Counted from the stretch's first letter, positions 1-6,079 are shown. The stretch: 11,515 nt of DNA from Dechloromonas sp. UBA6271 (GCA_002440665.1 DJUX01000055.1:1-11515), one strand, 5' to 3'. Notes: generated by a model not told the origin, from the sequence alone. A program made the numbers and translations.

Positions 1-108
1 AGTTTTTCAACAACATCGGCCTACCGCTGGTCAGGTGAGCCGGAACTGAGCAATGACCAACTGGCGTGGGTCGCATGACGTCATCAACGATTAAAAGGAG
101 AACCTGTG

Positions 109-432
109 ATGAACGTGAAGCCGGGGGATATTGCCTTCGTGATTGCCGGCGTTCCGGAGAACCTTGGGCGCCTCGTCCGGGTCGACCGCGAGCATGGCCT
201 CGTGGACTACGCGCACAAGGGCTACGGGCACCTGTTCTGCTGGGTGGTGACCCCGTTCGACGGCCTGGTGCGCAATGTCTTCGGGGAGACGGTCGAGATC
301 GGCTACATCCCCGACCTCGCGCTTCGTGCGCTGCCCGAGCCCACGCCCGGGGAACTGATGGACGAGGCGCTCGCCGAACTCGGAGAAGTGATGCGGGATC
401 TGGCCGCGAAGAATCCGGAAGGGTGGAAATAG
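109..432 (+). CDS. Hypothetical protein, about 107 residues
   Basis: I do not recognise a characterised family. The product is a small soluble acidic protein beginning MNVKPGDIAFVIAGVP, with a pattern (PGDIA..I.G.P.N.GRLVRV, then a tryptophan-containing strand, then a YIPD.ALR.LP segment) seen in small accessory or phage-associated hypothetical proteins that probably form a compact beta fold. The C-terminal third (about residues 80-105) is probably helical. There is no signal peptide or membrane segment. I chose ATG at 109 because AAGGAG at 95-100 sits 8 bases upstream; a GTG at 106 directly precedes it and is an alternative. Codon use is strongly GC3-biased, supporting a real gene. It stands alone, 370 bases before dinB, with no operon partner visible. 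The function is unknown; the gene is likely, the family comparison is from memory. Confidence 0.8.
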   Translation: MNVKPGDIAFVIAGVPENLGRLVRVDREHGLVDYAHKGYGHLFCWVVTPFDGLVRNVFGETVEIGYIPDLALRALPEPTPGELMDEALAELGEVMRDLAAKNPEGWK

Positions 433-794
433 GCCGCCCGGCGCGGCAGCGGACAAGGCCGGGCAGCAGGGCACCGGGAAGGCTTAAGGGGTGGCCGTCT
501 TCGCCTCCCGTGCGTTCCCCGGGTCCGATCAATCCTCCCCGAAGTCATCCTTAGATGCCAAAGTCTCGAAGGCAGTTTCATGGTCAGTGCGACATGGTTT
601 AAGCTAGAGCTTCCGATCAGGTTAAAACGGCCTGCCACCAAGCATTTCCGGTGCTGAGTAAAGATTGAGCAAGGCATAAAAACCGTGATGAATCATGCTC
701 GTGGGAATTTCGCCAAGCGCTAACCCACAGACTTATCCCCAGAATCAGGGGATAAGCGGTTCGCAAATAGACTAAGCACGCCATCAACTTCGAT
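433..794. other. Gene-free stretch upstream of the polymerase gene
   Basis: No convincing gene is seen on either strand. Just after the small gene's stop there is a GC-rich inverted repeat (GCCCGGC at 436-442 and GCCGGGC at 458-464) without a T-run, so at best a weak terminator. From about 590 to 790 the sequence becomes noticeably richer in A and T than the flanking genes. It contains a short palindrome around the AAGCTAGAGCTT segment near 601-612 and a 9-base inverted repeat at 732-756, listed separately. The rest looks like the upstream control region of the polymerase gene. Confidence 0.6.
732..756. repeat. 9-base perfect inverted repeat with DnaA-box-like arms
   Basis: The arms are CTTATCCCC (732-740) and GGGGATAAG (748-756), with the 7-base loop AGAATCA. 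The left arm differs by one base from a DnaA box (TTATCCACA). It lies about 40 bases upstream of the LexA box of the polymerase gene, so it could be an operator, a DnaA-related site or a transcribed hairpin. No T-run follows on either strand, which argues against a standard terminator. Confidence 0.55.
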
Positions 795-799
795 ATACT
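794..799 (+). promoter_or_regulatory. Candidate -10 element of the polymerase gene
   Basis: TATACT matches the sigma-70 -10 consensus at five of six positions. Transcription would start about 6-8 bases downstream, at 805-807, which is the A of the ATG start codon or next to it. No good -35 hexamer is present at the usual distance (771-776 reads ACTAAG), as is common for activatable or weak SOS promoters. The element lies inside the LexA box. Confidence 0.45.
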
Positions 800-816
800 G
801 TTCGTATGAACAGTAT
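795..816. promoter_or_regulatory. LexA (SOS) box overlapping the dinB start codon
   Basis: The 20-base core TACTGTTCGTATGAACAGTA (796-815) has the CTG-N10-CAG form of the gamma/betaproteobacterial SOS operator, and the arms extend to 9 perfectly paired bases each (795-803 and 808-816). The ATG of the polymerase gene (806-808) lies in the centre of the box, and the candidate -10 element also overlaps it. LexA bound here would block promoter opening directly. The sequence match is direct; LexA binding is inferred from the known operator consensus. Confidence 0.88.
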
Positions 817-1951
817 TCGGCGTATTGCTCACCTCGACATGGATGCGTTCTTCGCCTCCGTCGAATTGCTTCGCTACCCGGAACTGCGTGGGCAGCCTGT
901 GGTGGTCGGCGGGCGCAATACCCATCAACCGGTTGTGCAGCCGGACGGTAGCAAGCGGTTTGCCAGATTGCGCGACTATGTCGGGCGCGGCGTGATCACG
1001 ACGTCGACCTATGAAGCGCGGGCGCTTGGCGTGTTTTCCGGGATGGGGCTGATGAAGTCGGCACAACTGGCGCCGGGAGCCATCTTGCTGCCTGCCAACT
1101 TCGACGCCTACCGTGAGTATTCGCGCCGCTTCAAAGCCGCAGTGGCAAGCATCGCGCCGCAAATCGAGGATCGGGGAATCGATGAGATCTACATCGACCT
1201 CAGCGCGATCCCTGAAGAATCGAGTGCATTGGCACGGCGCATCAAGCAGGCAGTCCTCGATGCCACCGGCCTGACCTGCTCGATCGGCATCACCCCCAAC
1301 AAACTGCTCTCGAAAATCTGCTCCGACCTGGACAAGCCGAACGGGATCACGATCCTCGGCAGGGAAGAGATCGCCGCCCGAATCTGGCCGTTACCTGCGA
1401 AAAAGATCAACGGCATTGGCCCCAAGGCTGCTGAGAGACTGGCACGGTTCGGCATCAACACGATCGGCGAATTGGCGGCGACGCCCGTCGAGTTTCTGGT
1501 CAGCAAGTTTGGGCGTACCACCGGCACCTGGCTGCACCGGGTCGCGCATGGTATCGATGACCGGTCCGTGGTCACGGAGTCAGAACCCAAGTCGATCAGC
1601 CGGGAAAGTACCTTTGAACGTGATCTGCATGCCCGGCAGGATAGGGCAGCACTGTCGGAGATTTTTACTTCGCTGTGCCTGCGCGTTGCCGATGATCTGA
1701 AACGCAAGGGCTACGCCAGCCGAACCATTGGCATCAAGCTGCGTTATGCGGATTTCCATGCCGTGACTCGCGATGTCACGTTGCCGGTCGGCGTGACCGA
1801 CGCCCGGGAGATTCGCAAGGCCGCCGGGGAGTGCCTGAAGCGGGTGCCATTGGAGCAGCGCATACGGCTGCTTGGGGTGCGGGCCAGCGGCCTGGTCGCG
1901 TTGTCGGAGGCGGATGCTGGGGTTGTTCAGGCCGAACTGCCGTTGTATTGA
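806..1951 (+). CDS. dinB: DNA polymerase IV (Y-family translesion polymerase, DinB type)
   Basis: The 381-residue product is an error-prone translesion DNA polymerase that extends primers past damaged template bases at stalled forks. The palm motif HLDMDAFFASVE (residues 9-20) carries the first metal-binding aspartate D11 and a steric-gate position at F16; the second acidic pair is D126-E127 in IDEIYIDLS. The helix-hairpin-helix region INGIGPKAAERLARFG is at 201-216 and the little-finger domain at about 260-370. The last seven residues, QAELPLY (375-381), form a sliding-clamp binding motif. Compared with E. coli DinB there is an insertion of about 20 residues between VVGGR and GRGVITT (about 38-60), in the fingers. 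The start at 806 is fixed by homology (MNSIRRIAHLD aligned with MRKIIHVD) although no ribosome binding site precedes it. A LexA box covers the start, so it should be SOS-induced. Confidence 0.95.
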   Translation: MNSIRRIAHLDMDAFFASVELLRYPELRGQPVVVGGRNTHQPVVQPDGSKRFARLRDYVGRGVITTSTYEARALGVFSGMGLMKSAQLAPGAILLPANFDAYREYSRRFKAAVASIAPQIEDRGIDEIYIDLSAIPEESSALARRIKQAVLDATGLTCSIGITPNKLLSKICSDLDKPNGITILGREEIAARIWPLPAKKINGIGPKAAERLARFGINTIGELAATPVEFLVSKFGRTTGTWLHRVAHGIDDRSVVTESEPKSISRESTFERDLHARQDRAALSEIFTSLCLRVADDLKRKGYASRTIGIKLRYADFHAVTRDVTLPVGVTDAREIRKAAGECLKRVPLEQRIRLLGVRASGLVALSEADAGVVQAELPLY

Positions 1952-1954
1952 TCC

Positions 1955-1987
1955 GTAGCTCATCTCCAAAGCTACAAGGTGTTGTAG
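1955..1987. other. Overlapping small stem-loops after dinB
   Basis: Immediately downstream of the dinB stop, GTAGCT (1955-1960) can pair with AGCTAC (1970-1975), and alternatively CTACAA (1972-1977) can pair with TTGTAG (1982-1987) around a 4-base loop. The two structures share bases and exclude each other. Neither is followed by a T-run, so this is only a weak transcript-end candidate between the convergent dinB and 56-residue genes. Confidence 0.3.
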
Positions 1988-2030
1988 TCGGTTGCCCCGT
2001 CGAAGCGCTAACGCCCGCCGGGGGAGAGCA

Positions 2031-2201
2031 TCAACGGGGTACGCTTACCTTCGCTTTGCGCCGCAAATAAGCAGGACTGTCGAACTCCCCGAAGCGGCGT
2101 TCCGCATCAGCGAAGATCGCGTGGGCCCGGGCCAGGCGGTCGGCCTCAAAGGTGGCAATGCCGGCGAGGCGGCTGAAGAGGGACTGGAGGTGCTGCATCA
2201 T
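2031..2201 (-). CDS. Small hypothetical protein, 56 residues
   Basis: The frame starts with two consecutive ATG codons (2201 and 2198), preceded by AGGAG seven bases upstream, and ends at TGA 2031-2033. The protein begins MMQHLQSLFSRLAGIATFEA, continues with DRLARAHAIFADAERRFGEF, and ends in a basic tail (LRRKAKVSVPR). Codon third positions are overwhelmingly G or C, which supports coding. It is mostly predicted helix and amphipathic, with no signal peptide and no transmembrane segment. It lies 79 bases downstream of the WYL regulator on the same strand, so it may be the last gene of that transcript. Its ribosome binding site and start lie in a strong inverted repeat (2191-2244). I do not recognise a family; a regulatory or toxin-like small protein cannot be told apart from sequence. 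Confidence 0.6.
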   Translation of the reverse strand: MMQHLQSLFSRLAGIATFEADRLARAHAIFADAERRFGEFDSPAYLRRKAKVSVPR

Positions 2202-2244
2202 GACCGGGCTCCTGGTTGGTTCGCGATGGAGCCATGATGCAGCA
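2191..2244 (-). promoter_or_regulatory. Hairpin sequestering SD and start codons of the 56-residue gene
   Basis: On the minus-strand transcript a perfect 12-base stem (TGCTGCATCATG, 2244-2233, with CATGATGCAGCA, 2202-2191) is continued inward, after a 5-base bulge, by GCTCC (2232-2228) pairing with GGAGC (2212-2208). The loop is 15 bases. The inner stem contains GGAG of the Shine-Dalgarno sequence and the outer 3' arm contains both ATG codons, so translation should be blocked when it folds. This is read directly from the sequence; the regulatory role is inferred. Confidence 0.6.
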
Positions 2245-2248
2245 TGCG

Positions 2249-2267
2249 GGGCTCATTGAATGAGCCC
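2249..2267. repeat. 9-base inverted repeat between the WYL gene and the small gene
   Basis: GGGCTCATT (2249-2257) and AATGAGCCC (2259-2267) form a near-perfect palindrome around a single base. In the minus-strand transcript it lies 13 bases after the WYL stop and just before the start-codon hairpin of the next gene. No T-run follows it on the minus strand, so it is not a standard terminator; a transcript-processing stem or protein-binding palindrome are alternatives. Confidence 0.5.
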
Positions 2268-2280
2268 GAATAAAATCTCG

Positions 2281-3261
2281 CTATTTCCGGTAGCGGGCGA
2301 GGCCGGATTCGAACTCCGCGGCCACGCGGTCCTTGAGCGCTTCCGGCGCGATGACCTCGCAGTCGCTGCCGTACTTCATAATGTCCATGATCAGTTCGCG
2401 GTCGTCGGCATAGGGCACCTGGAGCTCGTAGCTGCCATCCTCGAGCGTCTTGCCCTTCTGATTCCGGTGCCAGCGCTCGGAGGCGACCCAGCGCGCCCTC
2501 TCCGGCGTGAAGCGCAACACGGCCCAGGTGATCTGGTCGCCCGAGAAGACGCCGTAACCGGATCCCAGCATTTCGTCGAGGCGCTTGTTGGCGACATCCT
2601 TCGCCTTCTTGTCGAGGATTTCCGCGTGTTCGATGGCGTCGACCGAGAAGGCGCGCAGGCCGTCGCGCAGGTGGCACCACGCGTCGAGGTACCAGTTATC
2701 GCGGTAGTGGTTGAGGCGCTGCGGCGAGACTTCCCGCTCGGTCACCTCGTCGGTGCCCCGGGCGTGGTAGCGGATCACCAGGCGCTTGCGGCGGAGCAGG
2801 GCAGAACCGACCGCCTGGAAGTGGTCGAGATGGAACTCGCGGGCGCCGACGGTCTGGATGCGGATGCGGCGCTGCACTTCCTCGGCCGGGTTGTCGGCGG
2901 TACCAAGCAGGCCGGTGAGGCGGGCGAGCAGGGGCTGGATCTGCGGGCCGAGCAGGCCGCCGGTGTCGAGATTCGAGAGGAGGTGCTGCATGGTCAGCAG
3001 GGCGTGGATTTCCTCGGCAGAGAACCACAAACCTGGCAACTCATACTGCGGGCCGATCCGTTGGCCGGCTTTCTCGAAGCGGTAACCACCCAGATTGCGG
3101 TCGAAGATCAAAGGCGCGTGGAGGCGGTCGCGCATGTACGCGATGTCGCGTTTCAGGGTCGCCCAGGAGATGCCGAGGCGCTCCTCAAGTTCGGAACGGG
3201 TGACGAAGGCCCGGTTGCCTAGCATCTGGTCGATCTGGTAGATGCGTTCCATGGCGCTCAT
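2281..3261 (-). CDS. WYL-domain transcriptional regulator (HTH-WYL, YafY/BrxR-like architecture)
   Basis: The 326-residue product is a ligand-responsive DNA-binding regulator. An N-terminal winged helix-turn-helix (about 1-63) includes SRSELEERLGIS-like helix-turn-helix residues (TRSELEERLGISWATLKRDI, 21-40) and a wing ending GGYRF. A WYL domain follows (about 140-215), with the signature DNWYLDAWCHLRDGLRAFSV (188-207), and a C-terminal WCX-type extension (about 240-325). The start is 4 bases after the restriction gene's stop; GAGG lies about 10 bases upstream. A second in-frame ATG (residue 4) is possible. Proteins of this architecture (BrxR, CapW and relatives) commonly repress or tune phage-defence operons and respond to nucleic-acid ligands. 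Position at the end of the HIT-restriction operon suggests autoregulation of that set, which is inference; no operator was identified. Confidence 0.92.
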   Translation of the reverse strand: MSAMERIYQIDQMLGNRAFVTRSELEERLGISWATLKRDIAYMRDRLHAPLIFDRNLGGYRFEKAGQRIGPQYELPGLWFSAEEIHALLTMQHLLSNLDTGGLLGPQIQPLLARLTGLLGTADNPAEEVQRRIRIQTVGAREFHLDHFQAVGSALLRRKRLVIRYHARGTDEVTEREVSPQRLNHYRDNWYLDAWCHLRDGLRAFSVDAIEHAEILDKKAKDVANKRLDEMLGSGYGVFSGDQITWAVLRFTPERARWVASERWHRNQKGKTLEDGSYELQVPYADDRELIMDIMKYGSDCEVIAPEALKDRVAAEFESGLARYRK

Positions 3262-3265
3262 CGGA

Positions 3266-4169
3266 CTATGACCTCGCCGGGTTCTTGAAGACTTCCCGCT
3301 TATGCCAGTCCAGGAAGCTGGATTCGGGGAAGTATTCGCTGGATTGCGGAAGAATCAGGCCTGCGCCCTGGTGAGTCAGGAAACGGGCAGTAGTTTCAGT
3401 GTCGCCATTGAGATGCTGGCTGAACACGATCTGGTAGGAGTCCGGCAGAATGGTGAATACGCCAAGGTCGAACACCTTGTGATGCAGCGAACAGAGCGCG
3501 ATCCCATTGGGTACGATGTCTGGGCCGCTGGCCTGGAACCACTTGATGTGGGCGGCTTCCAGTCCGACGGTCTGGCGCCCGAGACGAAGATCGTGACCGC
3601 AGACACCGCAGCGGTACTGGTAAGCCAGCAGCACCTTTTCGCGAAACGCGGGGTCGCGCCGGCGGCGCGGTTCGCCGGAGGGGGGGGTCTGCGCCATAGA
3701 TGGGCAATCCCGCAGCAGCCAGTACATCGTCACGTATGGATTCTGGGAAATGCGAATCGACGATGCGCCGGGCAATCGCCAGAATCAGCGAAGGGTCGCT
3801 TGACAGGGCGTCGCGCAGGGCTGGCGGGAATCCGCCCAGCACATGGCGCTCCCGGAGTTCGGTGAGTGTTGGCGTGGCGCCTGGCGGGCGGGACAGCATG
3901 TCCGCCGGTCCGTCGAGTTGCCAGAGACCGTCGGTCTTCAGATGCCAGAAGGGATTATGGCGAGTCTGACTCGATCCATCCGGGCCGAATTCCTCGAGCA
4001 ACTCCTTGAGGCGGGGTTCGGCAACATTCCAGTCAACCATGGCGGTCTGACCGTTCATAATCCGAGAAAGCGCAAAGAGGACGAGCAGCGGCTTGTGAAC
4101 AGCGCGCCGGTCACCGCGCTGCCAGACACGCATGCGGTCGAATGCCCGAATGATCTCTTCGCGCGTCAT
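3266..4169 (-). pseudogene. Phosphorothioate-DNA restriction endonuclease (SBD-HNH, ScoMcrA-like), frameshifted
   Basis: Two adjacent frames together encode a type IV restriction enzyme that recognises DNA with phosphorothioate backbones. The first frame (start 4169, stop at 3396) gives residues 1-161 of a sulfur-binding domain: an RVWQRGDRRAVHKPLLVLFA helix (14-33), SQTRHNPFWHL (67-77), and SHFPES..DDVLAAAGLP (139-156). The second frame (to 3266) gives the HNH nuclease: CGVC (187-190), AAHIKW with H207, NGIALC with N221 and C226, and HHK with H229-H230 (numbering of the repaired protein). They are out of register at a run of eight C (3687-3680); seven C would restore one 300-residue protein. 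As written, the product is the binding domain plus about 96 unrelated residues. The start overlaps the HIT stop as ATGA, so translation is coupled. Mutation, phase variation and sequencing error are all possible. Confidence 0.85.
3680..3687. repeat. G8/C8 homopolymer at the frameshift point
   Basis: Eight consecutive G on the plus strand (C on the coding strand) lie exactly at the junction between the sulfur-binding domain and the HNH domain. Seven, or ten, would join the two frames. Such tracts are prone to slipped-strand change, and they are also a common place for sequencing error. Confidence 0.9.
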
Positions 4170-4612
4170 GACCAGTATCGCGCCTGGTCGGGCAGTACCC
4201 AGCGTACCCCGCCGCGTGGATCCTCGCTGTCCCCCGCGTAACGTGGGATCAGGTGAATGTGCAGGTGGGGGACGGTTTGCCCCGCTGCCGGTCCGTCATT
4301 GATCCCGACATTGTAGGCAGCCGGGGAGCATTCACGCTGCAATGCCGTTTGAGCTTTACACAGAAGACGCATCAGGCTGCCACGCTCCTGGTCGGTGATC
4401 GAGAAGAACGAGTCCACGTGTCGCCGTGGAATGATCAGCGTATGACCGGGAGAAACGGGAAAGTTGTCGCGAATCACGAGCGCAAAATCATCCGCGTCGA
4501 TGATCCGTGACGCTGAAATGTTGCAGAAGGGGCAGGCGTTGACTGCGGTCACCAGACGATCCCGAATTCCTAGGCTAGCTATGTCAATCGTATGCTGGTG
4601 ATTTTCGCGCAA
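4166..4612 (-). CDS. HIT-family hydrolase (histidine triad protein)
   Basis: The product is a small histidine-triad nucleotide hydrolase or transferase. The triad is VPHLHIHLIPR with H116, H118 and H120; a CPFC zinc-type pair (27-30) opens the domain, followed by IRDNFPVSPGHTLIIPRRHV (47-66) and GINDGPAAGQT (103-113). The C-terminal DPRGGVRWVLP (131-141) is typical of a bacterial HIT subgroup. Substrates are normally nucleoside phosphoramidates or dinucleotides; the exact one is unknown. The reading frame is open from a TTG at 4612 without a clear ribosome binding site; GTG at 4552 (residue 21) is an alternative start close to the usual MxxCPFC beginning. The stop overlaps the restriction gene start (ATGA), which places it first in the HIT-restriction-WYL operon. 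The family call is firm, the start is not. Confidence 0.92.
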   Translation of the reverse strand: MRENHQHTIDIASLGIRDRLVTAVNACPFCNISASRIIDADDFALVIRDNFPVSPGHTLIIPRRHVDSFFSITDQERGSLMRLLCKAQTALQRECSPAAYNVGINDGPAAGQTVPHLHIHLIPRYAGDSEDPRGGVRWVLPDQARYWS

Positions 4613-4621
4613 AATTGGAAG

Positions 4622-4655
4622 TCGACCGCAAGAATTTCCGGCCAGTTGCGGTCGA
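4622..4655 (-). terminator. Terminator-like hairpin between the VWA and HIT genes
   Basis: TCGACCGCAA and TTGCGGTCGA form a 10-base perfect stem (4655-4646 with 4631-4622) with a 14-base loop. On the minus strand it starts 14 bases after the VWA stop and is followed by CTTCCAATTTTG, an imperfect T-rich tail. It is well placed to end the helicase-VWA transcript and separate it from the HIT operon. The stem is certain; termination is inferred and the tail is weaker than usual. Confidence 0.5.
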
Positions 4656-4669
4656 TCTCAACAAATTGC

Positions 4670-6031
4670 CTATTTCTGAGAATCGTCCGGCTTGTCGAAC
4701 TGCGCCTTGCCCTGCGCCGTCTTGCGCCGGAGGAAGCTGGCCTTGGCCGATTCCTCGTCGAGCGACATCGCCAGGAGTTCTTCCTTCGCAGCAAGCCGTG
4801 ACCCCATCCTGCGGGACGAGTACAGCGCCTCCTTCTTGAAGCGCGCTGCATCCATCGATTTGGCAATTTCGGCCATGTTCGCCAGCACTTCTATCAGCCA
4901 TGGCTGGTCTGCAAAGCGCTGGCGCGCCTCGGCAAGCAGCCGCTCGATCGCAGCCCAGTCGCCGTATTCGGCGGCCTGGCGGGCCTGTTCGAGCAGCCGG
5001 CCGGCATCCAGTTCGGCGCGGCGGGTGACGACCAGAGCATCGGCCAGCAATGCCTCCCAGACCGCCGGAGCAACGGCGTCCAGCGTCAGTGTCGCGTCGA
5101 TGAACGCGATCGGGATGCCTTCCGGAGTGGCAGCCGTAACGGCGGCTTGGAGTAGGGAAGCGGCACCGGTTGCAGCGAGCCCGGCCGGAATCTCCAGTTC
5201 GACCAGCGCCCAGGCCTCGGCCCCGAAGGCGATGTCGGGCAGGCGGATCACCGGCATGACGCCGTCGCCCTCGACCAGGTAGTCGTTGATCAGGCGGATC
5301 GTCACCCCCTGCGGCGCAGCCAGCGACAGGCGGACCTGGCGGGCATAGAGGTTGGAGATGAAGTCGAACTCCTCGGCAAAGGGCTCGAGGAGATCGGCAG
5401 CGGTGTCGCCGTAGTAGTGGTTGCCGCCGCCGCGCTTGGCCATCTCGACCATCAGATCCTCGTTGAAGTCCCGGCCGAGGCCATAGGTCGACGTCGTCAC
5501 GCCACGCTCGGCCGCCTGGGCGCACAGCGCGGCAATGCCGGCGGTGTCGGTGATATCACCGACGTTGGCATTGCCGTCGGAAAGCAGGACGACGCGGGCG
5601 AGGGCGGCTGCGCCCACATCCGGCAGCAACTCATTAGCGCCTGCCAGCCAGCCGCCGTGCAGGTTGGTAGATCCGCCGGGATGTACGGTCGCCAGCGCGT
5701 TGTACAGCGTCCGGCGGTCGCCCACCGGCTGCGCCGGGGCCAGGGTGCGGACGCGGTCATCGAAGACCACCAGCGAAGCCCTGTCGGTCGGTTCCAGCCG
5801 GTCGATCATGTGGCGGGCGCAGCGCACGGCTTCGACCAGCGGCGGGCCGGACATCGAGCCGGAACGGTCGATGACCAGGGCGAGGTGGTAGGGCTTGCGT
5901 AGCTTGTTCTCTGCCGGGGCTGCATCCGGCGCCTGGACGCGGACGAGCACCTGGAGCTTCTGGGCCATGCCGGCGATCAGGGCAGGCTTGAGCGGCTGGA
6001 TGAGGATCTGGGGAATGTTGTTGTCGGGCAT
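4670..6031 (-). CDS. VWA-domain (von Willebrand factor A) cytosolic protein, 453 residues
   Basis: A soluble protein with a complete metal-ion-dependent adhesion site: DRSGSMS (D55, S57, S59), T122 in GGSTNLHGG, and D152 in LLSDGNAN. The VWA domain spans about residues 45-225. It is followed by a beta-rich segment (about 230-340) and a helical, tetratricopeptide-like region (about 340-453) with a charged C-terminus. There is no signal peptide or membrane helix. VWA proteins of this type usually mediate protein-protein contacts, often with AAA ATPases, chelatases or signalling partners; the partner here is unknown. I chose ATG at 6031 because AGGAG (6042-6038) lies 6 bases upstream; an in-frame ATG at 6058 would add 9 residues. 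It is 100 bases downstream of the NERD helicase on the same strand. Its ribosome binding site is in a hairpin, suggesting translational control. Confidence 0.9.
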   Translation of the reverse strand: MPDNNIPQILIQPLKPALIAGMAQKLQVLVRVQAPDAAPAENKLRKPYHLALVIDRSGSMSGPPLVEAVRCARHMIDRLEPTDRASLVVFDDRVRTLAPAQPVGDRRTLYNALATVHPGGSTNLHGGWLAGANELLPDVGAAALARVVLLSDGNANVGDITDTAGIAALCAQAAERGVTTSTYGLGRDFNEDLMVEMAKRGGGNHYYGDTAADLLEPFAEEFDFISNLYARQVRLSLAAPQGVTIRLINDYLVEGDGVMPVIRLPDIAFGAEAWALVELEIPAGLAATGAASLLQAAVTAATPEGIPIAFIDATLTLDAVAPAVWEALLADALVVTRRAELDAGRLLEQARQAAEYGDWAAIERLLAEARQRFADQPWLIEVLANMAEIAKSMDAARFKKEALYSSRRMGSRLAAKEELLAMSLDEESAKASFLRRKTAQGKAQFDKPDDSQK

Positions 6032-6038
6032 GGCGGTC

Positions 6039-6079
6039 TCCTGTTCCTCCGGCACCATTGCCGGCGAGATGGAACAGGA
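6039..6079 (-). promoter_or_regulatory. Hairpin burying the Shine-Dalgarno of the VWA gene
   Basis: In the minus-strand transcript TCCTGTTCC (6079-6071) pairs with GGAACAGGA (6047-6039), and inside it CCGGC (6064-6060) pairs with GCCGG (6053-6049) around a 6-base AATGGT loop. There is an asymmetric internal bulge of six bases against one. AGGA of the AGGAG ribosome binding site is in the outer 3' arm, leaving the ATG (6031) just outside. The structure is read directly; control of translation is inferred. Confidence 0.6.

Noticed and set aside
1..105. Short open frames at the window's left edge (for example FFNNIGLPLVR ending at 36-38) as the end of an upstream gene
   Set aside because: Too short to support; all three plus-strand frames close within 80 bases and none shows a recognisable family ending.
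436..464. GC-rich inverted repeat as a terminator of the first small gene
   Set aside because: Only 7 base pairs with a 15-base loop and no T-run; likely a by-product of GC-rich sequence.
2260..3222. A 320-codon plus-strand open frame opposite the WYL regulator
   Set aside because: The minus-strand frame has a clear winged helix and WYL domain; the plus-strand frame is its GC-driven mirror.
4582..4587. TTGACA on the minus strand as the -35 element of a HIT-operon promoter
   Set aside because: No acceptable -10 hexamer lies 16-18 bases downstream, and the position would put the transcript start inside the conserved part of the HIT frame.
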